Source of the DNA: Syntrophorhabdaceae bacterium
Lineage (GTDB): Bacteria > Desulfobacterota > Syntrophorhabdia > Syntrophorhabdales > Syntrophorhabdaceae
Length of the DNA: 64,000 bases
Direction: 5' to 3'
Assembly (NCBI GenBank): GCA_036504895.1
Contig: DASXUJ010000048.1
Span: 1 to 64,000, forward strand
Part shown: positions 18,829-28,851 of the stretch, one piece after another
How the letters are laid out: every line of letters starts with the position of its first letter
How positions within the stretch are numbered: position 1 is the stretch's first letter
Program-made: the position numbers and the translations under genes
The notes under the pieces: model-generated
What the model saw: the letters and a program-made list of their open reading frames with translations, nothing else
Databases searched by the model: none
Told to the model about the DNA's origin: nothing

Positions 18829-19137
18829 GTGCAGTTTGTATGTATCGGCGATGAGGAGACGGCGCAGGGGTTCAGGCTGGCAGGCATCACGGTAATGGTG
18901 GTTTCCACCGCCGAGGAGGCTTCTACCGCGATGGAGGATAGTCTGGCACGTCCTGATTGCGGGATGGTGATCATTACCCAGACCGCGGCCTCCTTGATCC
19001 GGCCGAAGGTGGAGGAGATCCGTCTCGAGCGGGACCATCCGCTCATTGTGGAGATACCCGGTCCTGACGGACCATTGCCCGGACGGAGGAGTCTCCGTGA
19101 ATTTGTGGCTGAGGCCGTGGGTGTGACGGTGGGATAG
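18829..19137 (+). CDS. atpF: V/A-type ATPase subunit F
   Basis: The 102-residue subunit belongs to the central stalk together with D. It opens FVCIGDEETAQGFRLAGI and has IITQTAASLI near 48, both diagnostic for F. The start is GTG 18829, placed by TAGGAGG about six bases upstream; it follows subunit K after 10 bases. The last residues are shorter than in many F subunits but the core is complete. Confidence 0.92.
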   Translation: MQFVCIGDEETAQGFRLAGITVMVVSTAEEASTAMEDSLARPDCGMVIITQTAASLIRPKVEEIRLERDHPLIVEIPGPDGPLPGRRSLREFVAEAVGVTVG

Positions 19138-19149
19138 GAGGTATTCGGA

Positions 19150-19803
19150 ATGGCGGTGAATCCGGATTCTGCGCATCTGTTATGCGAAGAGATCCTTGCC
19201 GTGGCGAGGACGCAGGCCGAAGAGATCCTTGCCGTGGCGAACAGGGAGGCGCGGGCCCTACTGGATCAGGCCGCTTTTCAGGCCAGCAAGGCCCGGGAGG
19301 AGGAGGATGACCGGGCGCGGACCGAGGCTGCCCGGCGAAGGGAGATCGTCGCGGCGACGATCGAGGTGGAGATCGGCAGGCTTCACTCGGAGAGGGTGGA
19401 AGTGATGCTTGAGTCCATCTATCACGAAGCGTACCGGCGGCTCGAGATGCGCGAAGGATTCGAATACAGGGAGACCCTCGTCGGACTTGCCTCTGCCGTG
19501 ATAGGCAGGACAACAGGGGATCAGTTCGTGATAAAGATCTCGGAGGCCGACCGCGCCATATTCGGAGACGGAGCGCTCCGGGAGATCCTGGGGAGGGCCG
19601 AAAGGCCGGCAATCGAGGTGAGTGTCGCCTATGAGTCCGATTTTACGGGAGGCGGCATCGTGGTGGAAGACCGGGAGGCGCGCAGGGTCTGGGATAACCG
19701 TCTTATAAAGAGACTCGAGCGGATGTGGCCGGAGCTGCGGCGACTCATCGCGGCGAAGGTGTCCGTTATCCCGAACGCAGAATCAGGAGGGGACGGCCCA
19801 TGA
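19150..19803 (+). CDS. atpE: V/A-type ATPase subunit E (peripheral stalk)
   Basis: The 217-residue protein has an N-terminal Ala/Glu/Arg-rich coiled coil (about 8-95) and a globular C-terminal domain with FTGGGIVVEDREARRVWDN near 158-176, the usual E-subunit signature that contacts subunit B. TAGGAGGTATTCGG precedes the ATG. Its stop overlaps the ATG of subunit A (ATGA), so the two are translationally coupled. Confidence 0.9.
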   Translation: MAVNPDSAHLLCEEILAVARTQAEEILAVANREARALLDQAAFQASKAREEEDDRARTEAARRREIVAATIEVEIGRLHSERVEVMLESIYHEAYRRLEMREGFEYRETLVGLASAVIGRTTGDQFVIKISEADRAIFGDGALREILGRAERPAIEVSVAYESDFTGGGIVVEDREARRVWDNRLIKRLERMWPELRRLIAAKVSVIPNAESGGDGP

Positions 19804-21587
19804 CGGCATCGACACCGTTCGTTGAACCGACGGCGATCCGCATCAGCGGCCCCATCGTAACTGCCGAAGGGATGGCCGACGCGGGGATGTATGAAGTGGT
19901 GCAGGTGGGGAGTCTCGGACTCATAGGCGAGGTGGTGCGTCTCGTGGGGGACCGGGCCACCATCCAGGTCTATGAGGATACCACCATGCTCAAGCCCGGC
20001 GCGCCCATCCGGCGTACCGGTGCTCCCCTTACCGTGTGGCTCGGCCCGGGGCTTCTCGGGAATATCTATGACGGCATCCAGCGTCCCTTGCCCGGTATCC
20101 AGGCGCGAAGCGGCGCATGGATCCGCCGCGGCGAGAAAGTAGACCCCCTCGATCTGGAGAAATATTGGACCTTTGAGCCGTCGGTTTCGGCGGGTGACCT
20201 GGTGGGGGCGGGCAGGACCATAGGAACGGTCGAGGAGACGCCTCTCGTCTCCCACCGGATCATGATCCCGCCGGACATTTCGGGCGTGGTGAAATCGATA
20301 AAGGAAAGGGGAGAATACAGCCTGAAAGAGACCCTCGCCGTCATCGAGACCTCGACCGGCCCCAGGGAAGTGACCATGCTGCAGCGGTGGCCCTCCCGGC
20401 TGCCTCGCCCCATTTTCGAGCGGCTAAGGATCACGGAGCCGCTGATCACGGGGCAGCGCATCATCGACACCTTCTTCCCTATCGGCAAGGGCGGAGCCGC
20501 GGCCATCCCCGGCGGGTTCGGTACGGGAAAGACGATTACCCAGCACCAGCTCGCGAAATGGTCGAATGCCGAGATCATCGTCTTCATCGGATGCGGGGAG
20601 CGGGGGAATGAGATGACCGAGGTGCTCCGCGAATTTCCGGAGCTCAAGGACCCCCGCTCGGGAAGGCCCCTCATGGAGCGGACCATCCTGATCGCCAACA
20701 CTTCGAACATGCCCGTGGCAGCGCGGGAGGTATCGATCTACACGGGCATCACCCTCGCCGAATACTACAGGGATATGGGGCTCAGCGTGGCGGTCTTCGC
20801 CGATTCGACCAGCCGCTGGGCGGAGGCCCTGAGAGAGCTGGCCGCGCGCCTCGAAGAGATGCCTGCGGAGGAGGGCTTCCCCGCTTCCCTGCCCACGCGG
20901 CTCGCCCAGTTCTACGAGCGGGGAGGAGCGGTTACCACCCTGGCGGGAGAGCGCGGCTCCGTGAGCATCGTGGGTGCGGTCAGCCCGCCCGGCGGGGACT
21001 TTTCGGAGCCCGTGACCCAGCATACGCGCCGGTTCATACGCTGCTTCTGGGCCCTCGACACCGAGCTGGCCAATGCGCGCCATTATCCCTCGATTCACTG
21101 GCTTCACTCCTACTCGGAGTACGTGGAGGACGTGGGCCCGTGGTGGAAGAAAGAAGATCCCGACTGGACAGAGCAGCGCACCGAGGCATTGACCCTCCTC
21201 CAGCGCGAGGAGCGCCTCCAGCAGATAGTGAAGCTTGTCGGACCCGATGTACTGCCCGATGCACAGCGCCTGATCCTTTTTGTGGCGGAGATCATGAAAG
21301 ACGGCTTTCTGGCCCAGAGTGCCTTTGATCAGAACGACATGTATTGCGCCCCCGAGAAGCAGGTCGGACTGCTGCGCATCATTCTCACCCTCTATCGGAG
21401 GGCCCGGGACCTCATCCAGGAGGGCGTCCCCTTAAGCCGGATCAGGGGCCTGGGCTGTGTCTCCCATGTGCTCCGGGCAAAGGCCGCCTTCGGGAATGAC
21501 GAGCCCGAAAGGATGAAAGGACTGGAGCAGGAAGTTCTCGCGGAAATCGAGACCCTTGCCAGGGAATACGGGAGGAAGGCCTCGTGA
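19800..21587 (+). CDS. atpA: V/A-type ATPase catalytic subunit A
   Basis: The 595-residue catalytic subunit has the P-loop GGFGTGKT at 238-245 with [13 protein letters not shown] just before it, [15 protein letters not shown], the non-homologous bulge region near 110-190, and [14 protein letters not shown]. The start is ATG 19800, overlapping the stop of subunit E and preceded by AGGAGG. The frame also extends upstream to 19725, but that part lies inside subunit E in another frame and is not used. It hydrolyses ATP to pump, or makes ATP from, an ion gradient across the membrane. Confidence 0.96.
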   Translation: MTASTPFVEPTAIRISGPIVTAEGMADAGMYEVVQVGSLGLIGEVVRLVGDRATIQVYEDTTMLKPGAPIRRTGAPLTVWLGPGLLGNIYDGIQRPLPGIQARSGAWIRRGEKVDPLDLEKYWTFEPSVSAGDLVGAGRTIGTVEETPLVSHRIMIPPDISGVVKSIKERGEYSLKETLAVIETSTGPREVTMLQRWPSRLPRPIFERLRITEPLITGQRIIDTFFPIGKGGAAAIPGGFGTGKTITQHQLAKWSNAEIIVFIGCGERGNEMTEVLREFPELKDPRSGRPLMERTILIANTSNMPVAAREVSIYTGITLAEYYRDMGLSVAVFADSTSRWAEALRELAARLEEMPAEEGFPASLPTRLAQFYERGGAVTTLAGERGSVSIVGAVSPPGGDFSEPVTQHTRRFIRCFWALDTELANARHYPSIHWLHSYSEYVEDVGPWWKKEDPDWTEQRTEALTLLQREERLQQIVKLVGPDVLPDAQRLILFVAEIMKDGFLAQSAFDQNDMYCAPEKQVGLLRIILTLYRRARDLIQEGVPLSRIRGLGCVSHVLRAKAAFGNDEPERMKGLEQEVLAEIETLAREYGRKAS

Positions 21588-21588
21588 T

Positions 21589-23013
21589 ATGAAGACCCGG
21601 TTCGATGTAGATGACCTCGGATTGCAGTATGTGGGCGCCTCGCGCATCGAGGGACCGCTGGTCGTGGTGGAGCGGGTGCGGGACGTGGGCTACGACGAGA
21701 CCGTGGAGATCCTCGACGGAACGGGCCGTCCCCGGCTCGGACGGGTGCTCGACATCTCCGGGACCCAGGCGGTGGTGCAGGTCCTCGAAGGCACCATGGG
21801 CCTCTCGAACCGGAGGCTCCGCACCCGGTTCCTGGGCGAGAGCTTTCGCCTTCCCGTGTCGCGCCGGATGCTGGGGCGCATATTCGATGGGCTCGGCCGT
21901 CCGATTGACGGGGGGCCTGCCGCCCTCTCTGCGGATAGGCGGGACGTGAACGGCATGCCCATCAACCCCTTCGCCAGGCTCTACCCCAGGGAATTCATAC
22001 AGACAGGCCTTTCCGCCATCGACGGGATGAATGCCCTGGTGCGGGGCCAGAAGCTCCCGGTCTTTTCCGGCAACGGCCTGCCCCATGACCGCGTCTCCGC
22101 CCAGATCGTAAGGCAGGCGCGCCTCCTGGAGGAGGAGGTGGAGTTTTCCATGGTCTTTGCCGCCATGGGCGTGAAGCACGACGTGGCCGAGTTCTTCATC
22201 CGCAACTTCCGGGACTCGGGGGCCCTGGCCCGGGCCGTCATGTTCCTGTCGCTGGCCGACGCGCCGAGCGTGGAGCGTCTTATCACGCCCCGGGTGGCCC
22301 TCACCCTCGCGGAACACCTCGCCTTCGACTGCGGCCGCCACGTGCTCGTGCTCCTTACGGATATGACGAATTACTGCGAAAGCCTGCGCGAAGTGGGCAC
22401 CGCCCGCGGCGAGATCCCCGGCCGCAAGGGCTACCCCGGGTACCTCTATTCGGACCTCGCCGGCATTTACGAGCGGGCGGGCAGGATCGAAGGCTCCCCG
22501 GGCTCCATCACCCAGATGGCCATTCTCACCATGCCCGCCGACGATATCAGCCACCCCGTGCCCGACCTCACGGGCTATATTACGGAAGGGCAGATCGTGC
22601 TCGACCGAGACCTCTTTCAGCGAGGGGTATATCCCCCCATCGCCGGTCTGCCGAGCCTGTCGCGCCTCATGAAGGACGGCGTGGGCAAAGGCTATACCCG
22701 CGAGGACCACCCGTCCCTCGCAAGCCAGCTTTTTGCATGTTACGCGTATGTGAAGCGGGTGCGCGGGCTCGCGGACGTGATCGGAGAGGAGGAGCTGAGC
22801 CCCGTCGACAAGCAGTACCTGAAATTCGGAGACGCCTTCGAGACGAGGTTTTTGAACCAGGGGGAATATGAGAACCGCTCCATAGAAACCACCCTGGAGC
22901 TGGGCTGGGACGTACTCTCCGCTCTCCCTCGGGACGAGCTGCATCGCGTGAGCGACGCCTTGCTCGAGAAGCACTACCGTCACGAGAAGGGAGAATCCGC
23001 CGGGATGGCGTGA
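21589..23013 (+). CDS. atpB: V/A-type ATPase regulatory subunit B
   Basis: The 474-residue non-catalytic nucleotide-binding subunit has [15 protein letters not shown] near 90, [15 protein letters not shown] near 146 (no true P-loop, as expected for B), [14 protein letters not shown] and [17 protein letters not shown]. The ATG lies one base after the stop of subunit A, with GGAGG about 16 bases upstream. It alternates with A in the hexamer. Confidence 0.96.
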   Translation: MKTRFDVDDLGLQYVGASRIEGPLVVVERVRDVGYDETVEILDGTGRPRLGRVLDISGTQAVVQVLEGTMGLSNRRLRTRFLGESFRLPVSRRMLGRIFDGLGRPIDGGPAALSADRRDVNGMPINPFARLYPREFIQTGLSAIDGMNALVRGQKLPVFSGNGLPHDRVSAQIVRQARLLEEEVEFSMVFAAMGVKHDVAEFFIRNFRDSGALARAVMFLSLADAPSVERLITPRVALTLAEHLAFDCGRHVLVLLTDMTNYCESLREVGTARGEIPGRKGYPGYLYSDLAGIYERAGRIEGSPGSITQMAILTMPADDISHPVPDLTGYITEGQIVLDRDLFQRGVYPPIAGLPSLSRLMKDGVGKGYTREDHPSLASQLFACYAYVKRVRGLADVIGEEELSPVDKQYLKFGDAFETRFLNQGEYENRSIETTLELGWDVLSALPRDELHRVSDALLEKHYRHEKGESAGMA

Positions 23014-23038
23014 AGGACGGACCCGGGCAGGAGGGGAT

Positions 23039-23686
23039 ATGGCAAAACTGAACATTGCCCCCACCAAATCGAACCTCCTCATGCTGAAACGGCAGCTCGA
23101 GTTCGCGGAGGAGGGCTATGACCTCCTCGAACAAAAGCGGCAGATCCTGATCACCGAGCTTATGAGCCGCGTGAGCCGTGCCTCCGAGACTGAGCAAAGC
23201 GCTGCTCACGCGCTTCACGAGGCCTTTGCTGCGCTGCGTGACGCCCGACTCGACCGGGGCGCCGGGGCAATCGATCGTGCCGCCCTCGGCGTGCGGATGG
23301 ACCACCAGGTGGAGTTGTCGGAGCAGCACCTCATGGGCATGAGGGTCCCCCGCGTGACGGTGCGCACGGAGCCGGTGAGCGTCCAGTTCGGCCTCGAAGG
23401 GACCTCGCCCAATGCCGACACGGCCATGAGCCGTTTCATAGAAGTCCTTCCCCTCCTTGCCCGCCTGGCGGAGCTCGAAAACGCAGTGATGCGCATTGCC
23501 CGCGAGCTCAAGAAGACCCAGCGTCGCTGCAACGCCCTCTCCAAGATCTTCATGCCCGTCTATCGCGAGACCATCGCCTATATCACGGGCTCCCTCGAAG
23601 AAAGAGAGCGGGAATCGTTCATTATCCTCAAGATGATCCGGGACCGCCTGGAGCACGCCTCCTCTGAAAGCGACGGCAGGAGCTGA
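23039..23686 (+). CDS. atpD: V/A-type ATPase subunit D (central shaft)
   Basis: The 215-residue protein opens LNIAPTKSNLLMLKRQLEFA and has long N- and C-terminal helices forming the rotating coiled-coil shaft; RRCNALSKIFMPVY near 161 is the conserved C-terminal motif. GGAGGGGAT precedes the ATG. It is the last gene of the ATPase operon and ends 45 bases before a convergent methyltransferase; no clear terminator is seen in that gap. Confidence 0.94.
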   Translation: MAKLNIAPTKSNLLMLKRQLEFAEEGYDLLEQKRQILITELMSRVSRASETEQSAAHALHEAFAALRDARLDRGAGAIDRAALGVRMDHQVELSEQHLMGMRVPRVTVRTEPVSVQFGLEGTSPNADTAMSRFIEVLPLLARLAELENAVMRIARELKKTQRRCNALSKIFMPVYRETIAYITGSLEERERESFIILKMIRDRLEHASSESDGRS

Positions 23687-23731
23687 CCGGAAGGAAGGCA
23701 CATCCTTTCGGCGAGCACATATTGTGGCATC

Positions 23732-24580
23732 TCAAATCTCTTGAATCTTTCTCCCCACGATCCACGCCTCGATAATTTTCAGATCTTCTCGTTCATATCC
23801 GGCGAATTCAGGGTGGAGCCTCACCGTATCGAACACCGCGTCGCTCTCCGATCTGGGATTAGCTTCGACTATCTCGAAGCCTGCCTCTTCAAAAATCTTC
23901 AGATAGTCACTATGTCTCAACCTGTTTTGATACTGAAAGGAGGGGGAATATTTTCCCCATTCTTTTTCGGAATATTGGAGAAAATTATAGGGTGTGATGC
24001 TTCCGTCGAAGTAGTGCCAGTGGTCGGCGTAGCCGATGAAGCAGGAGACGATGCCGCGGGGGCGCAAGATCCTCCTGCACTCTGCAAGGAGAGGGAGAAG
24101 ATCCTTCCTGGGCACATGCTCGAGGACCGTATGGGAATATATGAGGTCGAAAAAGTCCGAAGGGTAGGGTGTTTGCGTGAAATAGAGGGGCGCCGCATAA
24201 TGGATTTTGGCCATATCGGGGTATTCGTGCCACAGGCGTTCATATTGACGACGGGCATGATTTACAAGGTCCTCTCTCCGTAAGGGGAGCACATCGGCGC
24301 AATGGATCTCACGGAAACCGTGGAGGCTCATCTTCATAGCCATGGAGAGCTCGCGCCCGCACCCGACTTCGTAGCAGAAGTCGCCTTCCGAACGATATCG
24401 GTGATAGTAGCCGAGGTGGGTTAAGGCAGCGCTTCGTTTTTCCCGGAATTGAGCATCCGACATAGGAAGGCTGTGGACGATGCGGCGCTGGAAAAAATAA
24501 TTGAGGGCCCCGCCGCAGGGGAGGCGGCTGAAAGCTGCCTGAAGGAGCCACTTCAACTTCCACTTCATAGCGCAAAGCAT
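23732..24580 (-). CDS. Class I SAM-dependent methyltransferase, unknown substrate
   Basis: The 282-residue protein has a type-11 methyltransferase core: DFCYEVGCGRELSMAMKM near 64 (SAM loop), IHCADVLPL, then FFDLIYSHTVLEHVPRKDLL and ECRRILRPRGIVSCFIGYADH. The 60-residue N-terminal region is helical and not recognised. The C-terminal part (SDYLKIFEEAGFEIVEANP) is usual for methyltransferases acting on small molecules or glycans. It stands alone, convergent to the ATPase operon; the structured element at 24.7 kb lies upstream of it. Confidence 0.85.
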   Translation of the reverse strand: MLCAMKWKLKWLLQAAFSRLPCGGALNYFFQRRIVHSLPMSDAQFREKRSAALTHLGYYHRYRSEGDFCYEVGCGRELSMAMKMSLHGFREIHCADVLPLRREDLVNHARRQYERLWHEYPDMAKIHYAAPLYFTQTPYPSDFFDLIYSHTVLEHVPRKDLLPLLAECRRILRPRGIVSCFIGYADHWHYFDGSITPYNFLQYSEKEWGKYSPSFQYQNRLRHSDYLKIFEEAGFEIVEANPRSESDAVFDTVRLHPEFAGYEREDLKIIEAWIVGRKIQEI

Positions 24581-24706
24581 ACATTATCTTATTCGGTCAC
24601 GCAAAAGTTTTCTTAACGAGGACGCCGCGAAGGCCCACATAGCCAACGAGCCCCCGTTGACACCCAACCGGCCCTCCCGCGGCCGATCGCAAAGGGTCCA
24701 TTCAGC

Positions 24707-24830
24707 GTTACGTAGCTCGCACAGCGAGCGAGAGGGTGAGGCTCAGACGGCTTTGCCGTCTGAGCCTCAGTAGGCGCCTGAAGCGGGGGGCGACGTGAGC
24801 CCCTTGAACGCTCCGGAAGCTTGACGTAAC
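24707..24830. repeat. Multi-hairpin intergenic element (cruciform or structured RNA)
   Basis: The ends pair: GTTACGT-AGCT (24707-24717) with AGCT-TG-ACGTAAC (24818-24830), leaving a two-base bulge. Inside are hairpins GCTCGC/GCGAGC (24715-24729) and a perfect 14-bp stem at 24737-24769 (TGAGGCTCAGACGG, loop CTTTG). There is also a weaker GC-rich stem near 24783-24812. The whole resembles a small cloverleaf. It sits in a 450-base gap with no gene. It could be a REP/MITE-like dispersed repeat, or a non-coding RNA; copy number in the genome would decide. Confidence 0.55.
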
Positions 24831-24863
24831 TGTCATAATGATGAATAACTATAACCGCAGCTT

Positions 24864-24896
24864 CCATGGGTCCCCTTAACTGGGGGGCACCCATGG
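24864..24896. other. Imperfect hairpin in the same intergenic gap
   Basis: CCATGGGT (24864-24871) pairs with ACCCATGG (24889-24896), with inner CCCC/GGGG pairing around a TTAACT loop. There is no T-run after it, so it is not a usual terminator. The rest of the 24581-25031 gap holds no gene that I can support. Confidence 0.4.
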
Positions 24897-25031
24897 CGGG
24901 CACGGCGGAGAATACCCCCGGGAGATCCTGCGGCAGCTCGGACGCGAGACCCTTCCCTTCCCTGCCCGTCCCGGAACAATACAGGAATTGCGGGCCCTTG
25001 GGGCATCATGGGCCGTGAAAGGCGGAAGATC

Positions 25032-26006
25032 ATGAAAATAGATATGCACAGCCACATCGAGATACGGGAGGCCCTCGACTTTCTCTCCGAAAGGCCGGTA
25101 AATCCCATGGCCCCCAAGCCCGGCCATATGGCCTATGACTATACGATGGAGCAGATAAGGAAAATGGGCCCCCAGCTCCAGGACCCGGCAAGAAGGATCG
25201 CCGACCTCGATCAAATGGGCCTCGACATGGCAGTCCTCTCCATCGCGCCTACCGACTTCTTCTATGCCCTTCCGGCAGAGCAGACCTTCAGGATCTGCCG
25301 TTTCGAAAACGACCGGCTCGCGGCACTCGTGCACGAATATCCGGAGAGGCTCGCGGCCATGGCGACCGTGCCTTTGCAGGATGTGGGATTAGCCGGGAAA
25401 GAGCTCGAGAGGTCGGTCCAAAAGCTCGGCCTCAAGGGGGTGGAGATAGGTACCAATGTGAACGGGGCATTCCTGGGGGAGGAGCAGTTCCTCCCCTTCT
25501 TCGAGACGGCAGCGGCCCTCGGGGTACCTGTCTATATCCATCCCCACAACCCCGCGGGAGCGGACAGGATGAAGGATTACTACTTCTTCAACGTCCTGGG
25601 ATTTCCCATGGATACGACCCTGGCGGCGGGGTCGCTGATCTACAGCGGGATCTTCGACAAGCTCCCGGGACTTAAGCTGATCCTCTCCCATGCGGGAGGC
25701 GCGCTTCCTTATGTGGTAGGAAGGATGAACCACGCAAGAAAGATCAGGCCGGAGTGCACGGCGCCGAAAAAGCCGCCGGAAGAGTACGTAAAAATGTTCC
25801 ACTACGACACCATCTCCCACGGAGCGGATCAGCTCCGGTTCCTTATCTCCGCGGTTGGCGCGGACCATGTGCTGCTGGGCACGGATTACCCCTACGACAT
25901 GGGCGACGCGGACCCTCTGGCATCCATCGAGGCGATAGTAGGTCTGTCGGCGGAAGAGAGGGCGAAGATCGAGGGTGAAAACGCGACAAAGCTTTTCAAG
26001 CTATAG
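25032..26006 (+). CDS. Amidohydrolase family protein (ACMSD/decarboxylase-like TIM barrel)
   Basis: The 324-residue metal-dependent hydrolase starts KIDMHSHIEI, giving the first HxH metal motif (H6, H8). Later come YIHPHNPAG, LSHAGGALPYVVGRM and LLGTDYPYDMGD, the remaining metal and catalytic positions of the amidohydrolase-2 family (ACMSD, gamma-resorcylate decarboxylase and relatives). Members often decarboxylate aromatic acids or hydrolyse C-C bonds. I place the start at ATG 25032, right before the conserved motif; an upstream in-frame ATG at 25008 lacks a ribosome site. It is a lone gene, so the substrate is unknown. Confidence 0.85.
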   Translation: MKIDMHSHIEIREALDFLSERPVNPMAPKPGHMAYDYTMEQIRKMGPQLQDPARRIADLDQMGLDMAVLSIAPTDFFYALPAEQTFRICRFENDRLAALVHEYPERLAAMATVPLQDVGLAGKELERSVQKLGLKGVEIGTNVNGAFLGEEQFLPFFETAAALGVPVYIHPHNPAGADRMKDYYFFNVLGFPMDTTLAAGSLIYSGIFDKLPGLKLILSHAGGALPYVVGRMNHARKIRPECTAPKKPPEEYVKMFHYDTISHGADQLRFLISAVGADHVLLGTDYPYDMGDADPLASIEAIVGLSAEERAKIEGENATKLFKL

Positions 26007-26126
26007 AAAAGAAGCGAAGGAAGCAGGGGCCGGGAGGGCCGGATGAAGCCATTCACCAAAAATGAGCCGGCAACGTCGGTCAAGCGGATTTTGGACGTGA
26101 AGGAAGATCGGAAAGGACGGGAGAGG

Positions 26127-28691
26127 CTAGTTGGGGTGAAGACTCCCCTTCTCTCTTTTAGATAACCGTTTTTCATCGAGGGCATGTCTCACCGCATAGG
26201 CCAGCTCCTGAGTGGACAGGGGCTTCATCAGGAATCCCCGGATTCCCGCTTCCTTTGCCTTTTTTGCCGAAACCGAATCGCTGTGGCCGGTAATGAGGAT
26301 AATCGGGAGGTCTCTTCGTATTTCCAGAAGCTGCCGCGCCAGCTCATACCCGGTAATCCCGGGCATCGTCTGGTCGGTAAGGACCAGGTCGTAATCAGTG
26401 GGATTTTGTGAGAATATCTTCAACGCCTTTTGGCCGTCCGTCGCGGCAGTAACGGTGTAGCCGAGTTTTTCAAGCACGCCTTTCCCTAGTTCGGATAAAA
26501 GCTCTTCATCATCCACGAAAAGAACGCGTTCCATGCCTCCGGGAGTCTCTCCGGTAGCCTGTTGACAGGCGGCATCTTCAATTCTCGGCAGGAATACCCT
26601 GAAGGTCGATCCCTTCCCGGCCGCACTTTGCACAGTGATCTCGCCGCCCAAGCCCTTAACAATACCATAGACCACCGCGAGCCCCATGCCGGTGCCTTTG
26701 CCTATGCCTTTAGTGGTGAAGAAAGGCTCGAATATCCTTTTCATCACCTTTTCTTCCATACCCGTCCCCGCGTCTTTGATTACAATCTCCACATACGGCC
26801 CCGGCGCAAGCTGAACGCCGGAGCCGGGACCGATCTCCTTATTTGCGAGCGTAACCTCCAGGTTTCCCCCTTTTTCACGCATCGAATGAGCGGCGTTTGT
26901 CACGAGGTTCATTATGATCTGCTGCAGCTCCGAAGGGTTTGCAAAGACCCTATCCGATCCGGCGTCCATATTGACTTTGATTTGAATGGTAGTGGGCAGG
27001 GAGGCCCTAAGGAGCTTCAGAGTCTCCGCGACCACGGGAGACAGGGGGACAGGTTCTCTTTCATGATCCGTCTTGCGGCTGAAGGCGAGGATCTGCCTGA
27101 CGAGATCCCGTCCCCTGATCCCGCTCTTCAGTACAAGCTCCAAATGCCGATGTATGGGAGTATCAGGCGGGACATCGTCGAGGACCATTTCGGTAAAGCC
27201 GATGATACCCGCCAGAATATTATTGAAATCATGGGCTATCCCGCCGGAGAGGGTGCCGATCGCCTCCATCTTTTGCGCCTGGAGGAGTTCTGATTCGGCC
27301 TTCTCCCTTTGAACTATCTCCTCCTGAAGCCTTAGATTCGCCTTCTTAAGCTCCCGGGTCCGCTCACGGACACGTTGCTCCAGTTCGTCGCGCGCCCTCT
27401 GCAGGCTTTCCTCCATCTCCTTTCGATCGGTGATATCCCTGAAATAGACCGTAAGACCCTCAGGTTCCGGATAACAATGGGATTCAAACCAGCAGTTGAG
27501 GGGAGGGCCATAATACTCTTCGAAATGGACCGGCTTGCCCTCTTCAAGTATGCGCATGAAACGTCTATAAAATGCTTGACTGGGGAATTCCGGGAAGACT
27601 TCATCCGGCCTGCGCCCTAACAGCTCGTCCCGCGTGCGGCCCACAAACCTCGTAGCCGCTTCGTTTACATAAGTATAGCGGAATTCCCTGTCGAGAGAGA
27701 CGAAGCCGTCGGTAATACTCTCGAGGGTCATCCTGAACCTCTCGTTCACCCGTTTCAGGGATTCTTCGGCCCACTTCTGCTCGGTCACGTCATTGCCGAT
27801 CACAAGCATTTCGACCACATTGCCGCCATCATCGAAAATAGCCTTGTTTGTCCACCTCACCCACGCGCGCTTGCCGTTGCGGCGAATGTTCTCATTTACC
27901 GAAACCGCATAATGCTCGGGTTTTTGAATTATATCCCTGGTTAACGCGGATAGATCGCGGCCGAAAGAATCCTTTTCAGGGACGAGGATCATGACGTTCT
28001 TCCCGATAATCTCCTCTTCGGAATATCCGAAAAAAGATTGGGCGAACTTATTGAAGAAGGTAATCTCTCCGTTCGGTTTCCATTTCAGAATGATACTATT
28101 GGAATGTTCGACAAGGTCACGATAATTCTTTTGAAGCTCTTCCTCGTAGCGTTTATGCTCCGTAATATTGGTAATGACCGTGCGGACCAGGGGCGTCCCC
28201 TTTACGGGCGCCCGCATGCTCTGTAATTGCGCGGTAAAGGCGGCACCATCCTTCCTCTTCACGACGATTTCGCAACTCTCTTCTTTACGGGATTTGAACG
28301 CCTCCTGGATATGTCCGGAAAAGACCTGCCTCGAAGGGGGTGCGATAAAAGGGGAGAAAGGTTTGTTAATCAAGGATTTTTTCACAGCCCCCAGGAGCCG
28401 GGAGGCAATGATATTCACTTCCTTGACGACCCCATGCTCGTCAAATGTCAGATAGCCGACAGGAGCCGATTCGTAAAGATCGGCGTACCGGGACCGTGAC
28501 TCTTCGCAAATTGTCCAGGCATCGACGAGCTCCCTATTTTTCATCTCGAGGGACGCCTGGTGCTCCTGAAGCTCATGAAGCACCTCATCGATATTGTGAG
28601 GCCTGATCTTTCCGGGTGTTACCGGTGTAAGCCCTTCCGTACTTTTCCGGGAATCATTGCCGTCCTTTATATGGGATATCTCTTTAGACAC
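26127..28691 (-). CDS. Hybrid sensor histidine kinase with three PAS domains and C-terminal receiver
   Basis: About 854 residues, no membrane helix or signal, so probably a cytoplasmic sensor. After a short coiled coil come three PAS domains (about 65-180, 190-310, 320-430) and a linker coiled coil (430-475). Next are the HisKA motif LSGGIAHDFNNILAG (H487), a HATPase with NLVTNAAHSMR and KGTGMGLAVVYGIV, and a receiver with VLTDQTMPG (D773). GTG 28691 is preferred as start because a GGAGGT lies five bases upstream; an in-frame ATG at 28706 would place that site inside the gene. No response-regulator gene with an output domain is adjacent, so the phosphate acceptor lies elsewhere. Confidence 0.92.
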   Translation of the reverse strand: MSKEISHIKDGNDSRKSTEGLTPVTPGKIRPHNIDEVLHELQEHQASLEMKNRELVDAWTICEESRSRYADLYESAPVGYLTFDEHGVVKEVNIIASRLLGAVKKSLINKPFSPFIAPPSRQVFSGHIQEAFKSRKEESCEIVVKRKDGAAFTAQLQSMRAPVKGTPLVRTVITNITEHKRYEEELQKNYRDLVEHSNSIILKWKPNGEITFFNKFAQSFFGYSEEEIIGKNVMILVPEKDSFGRDLSALTRDIIQKPEHYAVSVNENIRRNGKRAWVRWTNKAIFDDGGNVVEMLVIGNDVTEQKWAEESLKRVNERFRMTLESITDGFVSLDREFRYTYVNEAATRFVGRTRDELLGRRPDEVFPEFPSQAFYRRFMRILEEGKPVHFEEYYGPPLNCWFESHCYPEPEGLTVYFRDITDRKEMEESLQRARDELEQRVRERTRELKKANLRLQEEIVQREKAESELLQAQKMEAIGTLSGGIAHDFNNILAGIIGFTEMVLDDVPPDTPIHRHLELVLKSGIRGRDLVRQILAFSRKTDHEREPVPLSPVVAETLKLLRASLPTTIQIKVNMDAGSDRVFANPSELQQIIMNLVTNAAHSMREKGGNLEVTLANKEIGPGSGVQLAPGPYVEIVIKDAGTGMEEKVMKRIFEPFFTTKGIGKGTGMGLAVVYGIVKGLGGEITVQSAAGKGSTFRVFLPRIEDAACQQATGETPGGMERVLFVDDEELLSELGKGVLEKLGYTVTAATDGQKALKIFSQNPTDYDLVLTDQTMPGITGYELARQLLEIRRDLPIILITGHSDSVSAKKAKEAGIRGFLMKPLSTQELAYAVRHALDEKRLSKREKGSLHPN

Positions 28692-28851
28692 AATACCTCC
28701 TTCCATTATTCACTCCCCATGGAAGTAGTATTCACAATATGGGTTGAACATGCCTGGCCGTCAAGAACGATCGGCAGTCTTCTTTTCTCCGGATGTACAG
28801 AATATGGACGGGAAAGGGGGGCACGCGCCACCGTGTCCCCCTTTGAAAATT

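Noticed and set aside
21442-23082. 546-codon minus-strand frame across ATPase subunit B
   Set aside because: It lies antisense to a clearly conserved gene and its sequence is low-complexity (His/Gly/Arg-rich) without motifs.
24581-25031. Riboswitch or CRISPR repeat in the hairpin-rich gap
   Set aside because: No regularly spaced repeats are present and no known riboswitch core was found; kept only as a structured element.
26043-26165. 40-codon plus-strand frame after the amidohydrolase gene (KPFTKNEPATSVKRILD)
   Set aside because: It overlaps the end of the sensor kinase gene, has only a weak ribosome site and no recognisable family; chance is likely.
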